Shown here: one piece after another, positions 57,398-64,000 of the stretch
How the letters are laid out: each line of letters begins with the position of its first letter
How positions within the stretch are numbered: the first letter of the stretch is position 1
NCBI RefSeq assembly: GCF_035920345.1
Contig: NZ_CP109149.1
Coordinates: 8,122,001 to 8,186,000 of the forward strand
Direction: 5' to 3'
DNA from: Nocardia vinacea
GTDB taxonomy: Bacteria; Actinomycetota; Actinomycetes; Mycobacteriales; Mycobacteriaceae
Length of the DNA stretch: 64,000 nt
Program-made: the position numbers and the translations under genes
Notes under the pieces: generated by a model
What the model was told of the DNA's origin: nothing
Seen by the model: the letters and a program-made list of their open reading frames with translations, nothing else
Database searches by the model: none

Positions 57398-57859
57398 CCT
57401 GCTTGACGGGTTGTGTACTGGACGGAATGGTCCGTGCATGATTGACCGTGTTCGCGGTCATCGAGGTGCATAGCCAACGGCCTCGCGAGGCGAAGGGGCA
57501 GGATCACGAGTCCTGACCTGCCGCCCCGGACGTAGCCGCCTGTTCGCGATCGACCGCTCACTATGGCACTACGCGATCGACGATCCGATATGCGACGACG
57601 AATGTTCGTAGAGCGTCAGATTCGTCTGGCGCCCCACGGTGGCCGTGATCGACGCTCCACAGGCGACCACGACGGAGCGAGTCTTACGAGCGACCCCGTT
57701 CGCGGCCCGTCTCGCGTCCGAGCCGTCGAAGCGCATGCGACGAAGTCGCGAGTCTCGACGGCTCGGACGCGAGACACTCGGGGGCCGCGAACACGCAGCG
57801 CCGAAGGCGCTGCCAAAGATAGAGCCGCGCCCGCGCGGCCAAAATTAAGGAGAACAAGC
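57398..57859. repeat. guaB2-guaB3 spacer with a large interrupted palindrome and two more hairpins
   Basis: Outer arms: GTTCGCGGCC (57698-57707) pairs with GGCCGCGAAC (57783-57792); inner arms of 21 bp (57709-57729 with 57755-57775) match perfectly; inside them GCGAC-GAA-GTCGC forms another hairpin. Then GCAGCGCC-GAA-GGCGCTGC (57795-57813) and GCCGCGC/GCGCGGC (57824-57839) directly precede the guaB3 ribosome binding site. No coding frame of significance. Confidence 0.8.
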
Positions 57860-59032
57860 GTGCGCGACATGGTCGAGATCGGTATGGGTCGGACCGCCCG
57901 GCGTACCTATGAACTGGACGATGTCGATATCGTCCCGTCGCGGCGGACTCGTTCGTCGAAGCAGGTATCGCTGGCGTGGCAGTTGGACGCCTACCGATTC
58001 GAGATCCCGTTCCTGGCGCACCCGACCGATGCGCTGGTCTCGCCGGAGTTCGCCATCGAACTCGGCAGGCTCGGCGGACTCGGCGTCATCAACGGCGAGG
58101 GGCTGTGGGCCCGGCATGCCGACGTCGCCGCGAAGATCGACCAGCTGCTCGAACTCGTCGCCAAGGGCGGCTACGAGCGTGCCGTCGGGCTGCTGCAGGA
58201 ACTGCATGCGGCACCGATGCAGCCGGATCTGCTGGCCGCCGCGGTCGCGCAGGTGCGGGCCGCCGGCGTGACGGTCGCGGTGCGGGTGAGCCCGCAGAAC
58301 GCCCGCGCGCTGACCCCGGCGCTGCTGCAGGCCGGTATCGACCTACTCGTGGTGCACGGCACCATCATCTCCGCTGAACACGTCGGCGACGGTGAGCCGT
58401 TGAACCTCAAGACCTTCATCGCCGAACTGGATGTGCCGGTGGTGGCCGGTGGTGTGAGCGATCACAAGACCGCGCTGCACCTGATGCGCACCGGTGCCGC
58501 GGGCGTCATCGTCGGCTACGGTTCCTACCCCGGCGCGACGACCACCGGCGAGGTGCTCGGCATCGGGGTGCCGATGGCAACCGCCATCGCCGATGCCGCC
58601 GCCGCGCGTCGCGACTACCTGGACGAGACCGGCGGCCGCTATGTGCACGTGATCGCCGACGGTGATATCGCCACCTCGGGTCAGTTGGCCAAGGCCATCG
58701 CCTGTGGCGCCGATGCCGCCATGCTCGGGGTACCGCTGGCGCTGGCCGCCGCGGCGCCGGGCCGCGGCTGGTACTGGCCGTCCTCGGCCGCACATCCGTC
58801 GGTGCCGCGCGGTTCGCTGCTGCACGTGGAGGATCCGTGGGATCTGGGCGGCGAGCTGTCCGGTGACACCGGCGAAACGGTTCGCCCGAGCCTGGAGCGG
58901 GTGCTGTACGGCCCCTCCGACGACCCGTTCGGCTCGCTGAATCTCGTTGGCGGCCTGCGTCGCTCGATGGCCAAAGCAGGCTACTCCGACCTCAAGGAAT
59001 TCCAGCGCGTCGGCCTCAGCGTCCGCGCCTGA
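57860..59032 (+). CDS. guaB3: GuaB3 family IMP dehydrogenase-like protein
   Basis: 390 residues from GTG 57860, chosen since AAGGAG lies seven bases upstream. Opens MRDMVEIGMGRTARRTYELDD. It is a TIM-barrel IMPDH/GMP reductase paralog without CBS domains, like Rv3410c. Motifs: FLAHPTDALVSPEF, VSPQNARALT, VVAGGVSDHKTALHLM and GDIATSGQLAKAIACGADA. The catalytic activity of the mycobacterial paralog is unclear. The structured leader may modulate its expression. Confidence 0.92.
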   Translation: MRDMVEIGMGRTARRTYELDDVDIVPSRRTRSSKQVSLAWQLDAYRFEIPFLAHPTDALVSPEFAIELGRLGGLGVINGEGLWARHADVAAKIDQLLELVAKGGYERAVGLLQELHAAPMQPDLLAAAVAQVRAAGVTVAVRVSPQNARALTPALLQAGIDLLVVHGTIISAEHVGDGEPLNLKTFIAELDVPVVAGGVSDHKTALHLMRTGAAGVIVGYGSYPGATTTGEVLGIGVPMATAIADAAAARRDYLDETGGRYVHVIADGDIATSGQLAKAIACGADAAMLGVPLALAAAAPGRGWYWPSSAAHPSVPRGSLLHVEDPWDLGGELSGDTGETVRPSLERVLYGPSDDPFGSLNLVGGLRRSMAKAGYSDLKEFQRVGLSVRA

Positions 59033-59117
59033 CTCACCCGTCGAGCCCGTCGAGCCCGTCGAATGGTGGTCGTTGGGACGCCATTCGACAACCGTCGGCG
59101 CTCCCGCGCACTACGGG

Positions 59118-59918
59118 TCAGCGGACGTTGGTGGGGACGGTGCGGTCGCGGAGGAACTGTTGGATGGCGTGGTTGACGGGGTCGGGGTGGGTCATGGTGA
59201 CTGCGAGGCGTGCGCCGGCGATCTCGACGAAGGTCGATGCGGTGAGATCGGCGGCCAACTGCTGGGCACGCTCGCGGGCGATGCCGCTGTCGGTGGCGTG
59301 AATCACCAAGGCGGGGCAGGTGATTTCGGATAAGCGGTCCGATACCGAATCGCGGCCGAGCAGACAGCCGGCGGCGACCTCGATGCCGTGGCGGTCGCGG
59401 ACCAGCCAGCGTTTGGTCCAGATCGCCCGGTACCACTCGTCATCGCCGATCAGCCAATACGCGAGCTGTTCGACGGCCTCCTGCCGGGAGCCGTCGTCGT
59501 ACCACTCGTCCAGGAATTTCTGGGTCGCGGTGGATTGTTCGGGCGTCGGGCCGTGCGCCTCGGTGCTGATGAGGATCAGCGCGGAAACCCGCTCGGGTGC
59601 GATGAGCGCGGTGCGCAGCGCGGTGAATCCCCCTTGCGCGGTGCCGCCGAACACGGCGCGTTCGGCGCCGAGATGGTCGAGCACGGTGAGGGCGTCGCGC
59701 GCGGCGGTCCAGTAGGTGAACGGCAGCCCCTGGTCCCTGGTGCGGCCGTGTCCGCGCGCATCCCAGGACACGATCCGGAATTCCGGTGCGAGCGCGGCCA
59801 TCTGGGATGCGAACATCGTTCGGTCCATGAAGAATTCGTGTGCTAGTAAGACCACCGGACCGTCGCCGCCGCTGTCCTCGTAGTGGATGTCGGCGTCTAT
59901 CGCGCGGGCGAAGGGCAC
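59118..59918 (-). CDS. Alpha/beta hydrolase-fold protein with a degenerate catalytic triad
   Basis: 266 residues from GTG 59918. The fold is plain: VVLLAHEFFMD, WDARGHGRT, FGGTAQGGFTALR, ALVIHATDSG and a C-terminal THPDPVNHAIQQFL. In the nucleophile elbow G-T-A-Q-G (92-96) Ala94 replaces Ser; the region that normally reads GAGH before the C-terminal strand has GARL, so the catalytic His is missing too. Thr93 next to it could act, but this is unlikely. Predicted to be inactive, or of new function. Confidence 0.8.
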   Translation of the reverse strand: MPFARAIDADIHYEDSGGDGPVVLLAHEFFMDRTMFASQMAALAPEFRIVSWDARGHGRTRDQGLPFTYWTAARDALTVLDHLGAERAVFGGTAQGGFTALRTALIAPERVSALILISTEAHGPTPEQSTATQKFLDEWYDDGSRQEAVEQLAYWLIGDDEWYRAIWTKRWLVRDRHGIEVAAGCLLGRDSVSDRLSEITCPALVIHATDSGIARERAQQLAADLTASTFVEIAGARLAVTMTHPDPVNHAIQQFLRDRTVPTNVR

Positions 59919-59984
59919 GGCATGAGGATAACCAGCAGTGCGGGCGCGCGCGGGACGATTTCCGCCGCTCACTAAACTGTTCGA

Positions 59985-61553
59985 GTGGCAGAAACTCAGA
60001 GACCGGTCCTCGTCGTCGACTTCGGCGCACAGTACGCCCAGCTGATCGCCCGGCGGGTCCGTGAATCGAGTGTGTATTCGGAGGTGATCCCGCATTCCGC
60101 CACGGTGGAGGAGATCGCGGAGAAGCAGCCGCTCGCGGTGATTCTGTCCGGCGGACCGTCCAGCGTGTACGCCGAGGGCGCACCGCAGCTGGACGCGCGG
60201 CTGTTCGATCTCGGCATCCCGGTCTTCGGCATCTGCTACGGCTTCCAGGCCATGGCGCAGGCGCTCGGCGGCACCGTCGCGCATACCGGCACCCGCGAAT
60301 ACGGTCGCACCGACCTCAATATCGATGGCGGTCTGCTGCACGGTGGCCTGCCCACCAAACAGCGGGTGTGGATGAGCCACGGCGATGCGGTCACCGACGC
60401 GCCCGAGGGCTTCGAGGTCACCGGCACCAGCGCGGGCGCTCCGGTCGCCGCATTCGAGAACCGGGCCCGCAGGCTGGCCGGTGTGCAGTACCACCCGGAG
60501 GTGCTGCACTCGCCGCACGGTCAGCAGGTGATCAGCCGCTTCCTGCACGAACTCGCCGGCATCCCCGCCACCTGGACCCCGGCCAATATCGCCGAATCGC
60601 TGATCACTTCGGTGCGCGAGCAGATCGGCGACGGCCATGCGATCTGCGGGCTGTCCGGCGGTGTGGACAGCGCGGTCGCCGCAGCGCTGGTGCAGCGCGC
60701 GATCGGCGAACGGCTGACCTGTGTGTTCGTCGATCACGGCCTGTTGCGGGCGGGGGAGCGCGAGCAGGTGCAGCAGGACTTCGTCGCCGCGACCGGCGCC
60801 AAGCTGGTGACCGTCGACGCGGTGGACAAGTTCCTCGGTGAGCTGAAGGGCGTCACCGATCCGGAGGAGAAGCGCAAGATCATCGGCCGGGAGTTCATCC
60901 GGTCGTTCGAGGACGCGGTCTCCGAGGTCGTCGTCGAACAGAGCGGCGGCGCCAAGCCGGAGGTCGAGTTCCTGGTGCAGGGCACGCTCTACCCGGACGT
61001 CGTCGAATCCGGTGGCGGCAGCGGCACCGCGAATATCAAGAGCCACCACAATGTCGGCGGTCTGCCCGACGATCTGGAGTTCGACCTCGTCGAACCGCTG
61101 CGGTTGCTGTTCAAGGACGAGGTGCGTGCGGTCGGCCGCGAACTCGGGTTGCCCGAGGAAATCGTTGCCCGCCAGCCGTTTCCGGGTCCCGGCCTGGCCA
61201 TCCGCATTGTCGGCGAGGTCACCGCGGACCGCCTCGAGACGCTGCGACAGGCCGATGCCATCGCACGCGAGGAGTTGACCGCCGCCGGACTCGATCACCA
61301 GATCTGGCAGTGCCCGGTGGTGCTGCTCGCGGATGTGCGCAGCGTCGGTGTGCAGGGCGACGGCCGTACCTACGGTCACCCGATCGTGCTGCGTCCGGTC
61401 TCCAGTGAGGACGCCATGACCGCCGACTGGACCCGGCTGCCCTATGACGTACTCGAGCGCATTTCCACCCGCATCACCAATGAGGTGGCCGAGGTCAACC
61501 GGGTTGTCCTCGATGTGACGAGCAAGCCACCGGGCACCATCGAATGGGAGTGA
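59985..61553 (+). CDS. guaA: GMP synthase (glutamine-hydrolysing)
   Basis: 522 residues. Converts XMP to GMP with glutamine and ATP, completing the path from GuaB2. Class I amidotransferase: [11 protein letters not shown] (Cys), VQYHPEV (His). ATP pyrophosphatase P-loop: [12 protein letters not shown]. Dimerisation end: [13 protein letters not shown] 59985 opens [20 protein letters not shown]. No ribosome binding site is clear. Confidence 0.97.
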   Translation: MAETQRPVLVVDFGAQYAQLIARRVRESSVYSEVIPHSATVEEIAEKQPLAVILSGGPSSVYAEGAPQLDARLFDLGIPVFGICYGFQAMAQALGGTVAHTGTREYGRTDLNIDGGLLHGGLPTKQRVWMSHGDAVTDAPEGFEVTGTSAGAPVAAFENRARRLAGVQYHPEVLHSPHGQQVISRFLHELAGIPATWTPANIAESLITSVREQIGDGHAICGLSGGVDSAVAAALVQRAIGERLTCVFVDHGLLRAGEREQVQQDFVAATGAKLVTVDAVDKFLGELKGVTDPEEKRKIIGREFIRSFEDAVSEVVVEQSGGAKPEVEFLVQGTLYPDVVESGGGSGTANIKSHHNVGGLPDDLEFDLVEPLRLLFKDEVRAVGRELGLPEEIVARQPFPGPGLAIRIVGEVTADRLETLRQADAIAREELTAAGLDHQIWQCPVVLLADVRSVGVQGDGRTYGHPIVLRPVSSEDAMTADWTRLPYDVLERISTRITNEVAEVNRVVLDVTSKPPGTIEWE

Positions 61554-61628
61554 CCCCGCAATCGGGCCTGATTTGCCGGATTTCGGGAGTACCGTCAGCC
61601 GGATAGACCAGTTCCCCAGGGGGTTCGG

Positions 61629-62084
61629 ATGGCAGCGAAGAAGCCGCTCTGCACCGTCAACGCGGTCGTCGAGGCACCGTGTGGAGTGGTGGCCGCGCTG
61701 CTCACCACGGTGAGCGCAGGCCCGGTCGGTCCGGACAACGCCTTCTTCCTCGTCGACGGGCCCGATCCCGGGATCCGGTTGCGCGGCGGCCCGAATGATT
61801 TCCGGGCCGCGATCGCCGGGGATCCCAATGGGATTCGGGTCGAGGTGGATCGGGCGCAGGCGATGTTCGCGGTCGAGGGGCAGCGGTGGTTTCGCGCCGA
61901 ATGTCGAGTGCTGCCGCATCCGAAGGGTGCTCGGGTGATCCAGCAGATGTTCAACGTCGCGACCAGTGGGCGGTGGATGGTGCCGATGATCGCGCGGGGT
62001 GTCGAGGGCAAGCAGCGGGTGAGTATGCAGCGGCTACTCGACCGGATCAGTGAACATTTGGGCTGCCCGGCCTATTTGGAGTAG
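61629..62084 (+). CDS. Uncharacterised protein, perhaps SRPBCC-like
   Basis: 151 residues with no signal peptide. The opening TVNAVVEAPCGVVAALLTTV and the later alternating strands plus a C-terminal helix (QRLLDRISEHLG) suggest a small-ligand SRPBCC fold, but I do not recognise the family with confidence. AGGGGGT precedes the ATG. The 3' end overlaps the small minus-strand frame. Confidence 0.6.
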   Translation: MAAKKPLCTVNAVVEAPCGVVAALLTTVSAGPVGPDNAFFLVDGPDPGIRLRGGPNDFRAAIAGDPNGIRVEVDRAQAMFAVEGQRWFRAECRVLPHPKGARVIQQMFNVATSGRWMVPMIARGVEGKQRVSMQRLLDRISEHLGCPAYLE

Positions 62085-62253
62085 TGGACTCGGGGTTGGG
62101 TGTGGGCGGCGGTGTGCGGCCGAGGACGAGTTGTCCGAGTAATAAGCCGCCGCCGAGATAACTGCGGCTAGGTGTCAGCGGCATGAAACGGCCGATCGGG
62201 ATTCCCGTATGGTCGGTCGGTTCGTCGTGGGTGTCGAACTGTTCCATGGGCAT
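62047..62253 (-). CDS. Small proline-rich protein
   Basis: 68 residues, opening MPMEQFDTHDEPTDHTG, with a short hydrophobic middle (YLGGGLLLGQLVLG) and a Pro/Thr-rich end. GGAGGAG about ten bases before the ATG supports it. But a strong terminator facing it ends 25 bp before, so it would need its own promoter in very little space, and its 3' end overlaps the convergent gene by 38 bp. Low certainty. Confidence 0.4.
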   Translation of the reverse strand: MPMEQFDTHDEPTDHTGIPIGRFMPLTPSRSYLGGGLLLGQLVLGRTPPPTPNPESTTPNRPGSPNVH

Positions 62254-62278
62254 TGGCGTTCTGCTCCTCCGGAAAGAA

Positions 62279-62305
62279 AATGGCCCGTCCGCGGGACGGG
62301 CCATT
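62279..62305 (-). terminator. Intrinsic terminator, minus strand
   Basis: A 12-bp perfect stem (AATGGCCCGTCC and its complement) with a three-base loop, followed on the minus strand by TTTTCTTTCC. It lies just after the stop of the small membrane protein (62313). Confidence 0.9.
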
Positions 62306-62312
62306 CATGTGA

Positions 62313-62525
62313 TCAGCAGGGTCTGCGCGGGGAAATGACCAGCAGGATGCCGACCACGATGGCGGCGATCACGACGACCCAGCCGAGCGAGGCCACGCCG
62401 GTGGCGGTCATGGTGGCCGGGCCGATGAAGGCCCAGCTGCTCACGCCGAGAGCGAGCAGTCCGACGATCAGCAGGGAGACGGACGGTCCCCGCTTGGTGA
62501 CGTTGTTATCGGTGGGGTCAGCCAC
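62313..62525 (-). CDS. Small two-helix membrane protein
   Basis: 70 residues from GTG 62525, which overlaps the stop of the upstream gene. Two membrane helices (about 15-35 and 41-62) with a short loop and a basic C-terminus. Probably made with the PspC/LiaF-like protein upstream. Function unknown. Confidence 0.78.
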   Translation of the reverse strand: MADPTDNNVTKRGPSVSLLIVGLLALGVSSWAFIGPATMTATGVASLGWVVVIAAIVVGILLVISPRRPC

Positions 62526-64000
62526 GGTGCACCTCCGCATTGCCGGTCCGGACATGGACTTTCAGGTCGAGCACCGGTGCGCCGTCGGCATGCGGGCCGG
62601 TGATACCGGTGGGGCAGTTGACATCTCCCAGGTTGACGGTGCATTCGGTGCGCACCGCCATACCCTCGGGCAGCAGGATTTTGGCATCGCCGAGCCGGAC
62701 CGCGACCTCGACGGCCCGGTTTTCGGTCAGCTTCAGCGACCGCAGATCCAATGTGCCTGTTCCCACCGTCAACTCGTACTTCGGGGCCAGATCGGCCATC
62801 GTGGTCGGCGCCCAGGTGCGATCACCGACGGTGGCGCTGTCGAATTCGATCGGGCCGAGCATCGAGGCCAGCACCACGAATCCGGCCAGCGGTGCGGTCA
62901 GTACGAGCAGGCCGAAGCCGCGACGGAGGAATGCGCCGATCACCAGACCCAATCCGATTACCGCCAGCGCCACCGCGCCGATCCGGCCGGGTGTCATCCA
63001 CTCGACGCCGGAGGCGGCCAGCGCACCCGCACCCGCGGCGGCCAGGATGGCCAGGCCGAGCACCACCGGGGTGAGCCGGGAGCGGGGGCGCTTCGGCGGG
63101 GGCGCGACGATGGTGCGGATCGGGGTGGGTTCGGGGAGATCCCAGGCGAGTGGGGCTACGCCGAGGGGGTCCCAGGAGGGTGGGGTGAGGTCGGCGGGGT
63201 GCGCGGGTGTCGCGGCCGTTGTACGGGATGGGGGAGTGCTTGTGCGCGAAGTGGATTCGGTTCGCGATGCGCTACCGCCGCTTTCCGAGTCGATGTCGCT
63301 CGCGCCGGACGTTGCGGCAGGTTGTGCGGTGTCGTGACCTGTTGCGCCGGACGTCGTGCTCTCGTCGGACGCCGTGCTCGCGCCGGACGGTCCGCCGGTC
63401 GTGTGCGGCGATGCGGAGGCGGGAATTCCCCGCGTTGTTCCGTTGTCGGGCGTTGTGGTCTCGGTGGGTAGTGCCGTGGTTCCCGCGTCGCCCTTGTCGA
63501 GCAGGACGGTGTCGGCATCTTCCTTACCCAGCAGGACAGTGTCGGGATCGGCTGGCGTAGCGCCCGCATCGATCGGCGTGCCGCCCTTTTCGATCAGTTC
63601 GGTTTCAGCGTCGCCATTTTCGGCATCTGGCAAGAGAACTGTGTTCGGATCTGCCTGCTGCGCCGGGGTATTCGGTGCAGCCTGGGCAGGAGCGTCCGGG
63701 ACATATGCGTCTGGCAACTTCGTATACGGCGTGTACATGCTGGTCTCCGGCGCGTAGAAGTCGCCGGGCATCGTGTGCGGCGGGAATACCGCCCCGGGAT
63801 AGCCGGTCGCGGTGAGACCGCCGTCGAAGCCGCCGAGCGAACTCGTGCCGGGCGGCGGCTGCGGGTTTCGCATATGCAGCATCCACCAACCGGCCAACAT
63901 CAGCGACATGCTGATCATGCCCGAGCCGGCCAGTCCGACGCCGACCGGTCCGATGGTGCTGACCGCGATGGCGAGTGCCACGATCAACACGATGGTCTTG
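62518..64000 (-). CDS. Membrane protein of the PspC/LiaF-like type (5' end outside window)
   Basis: The frame is open to the window edge, so the N-terminus is missing. Visible part: two membrane helices, a long Pro/Thr/Asp-rich loop (about 50-300) with repeated [PA]DTVLL motifs, four more helices, and a C-terminal domain of beta strands (YELTVGTGTLDL, GDAKILLPEGMAVR) like the C-terminal domain of LiaF/PspC-type proteins. Two cysteines there may pair. Role likely in envelope stress; inference. The stop overlaps the next gene. Confidence 0.78.
   Translation of the reverse strand, partial: KTIVLIVALAIAVSTIGPVGVGLAGSGMISMSLMLAGWWMLHMRNPQPPPGTSSLGGFDGGLTATGYPGAVFPPHTMPGDFYAPETSMYTPYTKLPDAYVPDAPAQAAPNTPAQQADPNTVLLPDAENGDAETELIEKGGTPIDAGATPADPDTVLLGKEDADTVLLDKGDAGTTALPTETTTPDNGTTRGIPASASPHTTGGPSGASTASDESTTSGATGHDTAQPAATSGASDIDSESGGSASRTESTSRTSTPPSRTTAATPAHPADLTPPSWDPLGVAPLAWDLPEPTPIRTIVAPPPKRPRSRLTPVVLGLAILAAAGAGALAASGVEWMTPGRIGAVALAVIGLGLVIGAFLRRGFGLLVLTAPLAGFVVLASMLGPIEFDSATVGDRTWAPTTMADLAPKYELTVGTGTLDLRSLKLTENRAVEVAVRLGDAKILLPEGMAVRTECTVNLGDVNCPTGITGPHADGAPVLDLKVHVRTGNAEVHRG

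Noticed and set aside
59990..61919. Long minus-strand open frame continuous with the hydrolase at 59118
   Set aside because: It is antisense to guaA, has no protein-family character there, and the hydrolase itself starts at GTG 59918.

Overview
The window is high-GC actinobacterial DNA, most probably Nocardia. The calls that point there are a type VII secretion (T7SS) gene set, a mycobacterial-like order of core genes, a WhiB regulator, an EspG/PPE-like pair, and an array of lipoproteins that resemble the DUF7373 family common in Nocardia. No contig-scale search was possible, so the genus is an inference. The core backbone follows the order I recall for M. tuberculosis around Rv3410c-Rv3447c: ESX-4 (eccC, Rv3446c-like gene, two Esx genes), rplM-rpsI, glmM, glmS, nnr, alr, tsaE-tsaB-rimI-tsaD, groES-groEL1, whiB3, an Rv3415c-like gene, sigD-rsdA, DUF5319, guaB2, guaB3, then guaA.

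Region 1-22 kb: the end of ESX-4 is followed by a block that separates it from rplM-rpsI. This block holds a receptor Ser/Thr kinase (5270-6877, minus), six lipoproteins transcribed toward it (7120-14746, minus), an FHA protein (14889), a secreted zinc metallopeptidase (16279), an FHA-FHA-ABC transporter resembling Rv1747 (17832) and a large actin/Hsp70-like protein (20518). A stretch at 13394-13540 encodes a relict of the C-terminal end of a second kinase, which suggests the array grew by duplication of a kinase/lipoprotein unit.

Region 22-36 kb: rplM-rpsI and glmM are followed by an eroded locus (25170-26369): a frameshifted AbiEi-like gene, a YbaB/EbfC-like gene with two frameshifts and a stop, and an EspC-like gene cut to 40 codons. 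Next come an ABC-F ATPase, a PspC protein, a small DUF6802-like protein, and a T7SS substrate island (29285-33868) with an EspC-like protein, a 535-residue WXG-containing protein with a collagen-like repeat, a coiled-coil protein, EspG and a PPE-like protein.

Region 36-50 kb: cell-wall precursor enzymes (glmS, alr), NAD(P)HX repair, the t6A tRNA-modification operon, a DnaK-like membrane protein with degenerate repeats at its 3' end, and groES-groEL1 behind a CIRCE operator.

Region 50-64 kb: sigK with a strikingly short rskA that lacks any membrane segment, whiB3, sigD-rsdA, DUF5319, and the guanine nucleotide genes guaB2, guaB3 and guaA. The guaB2-guaB3 spacer holds a long interrupted palindrome. 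Two alpha/beta hydrolases (35259 and 59118) lack the nucleophilic serine. The window ends inside a membrane protein of the PspC/LiaF-like type. I saw no tRNA, rRNA, CRISPR array or intact insertion sequence.
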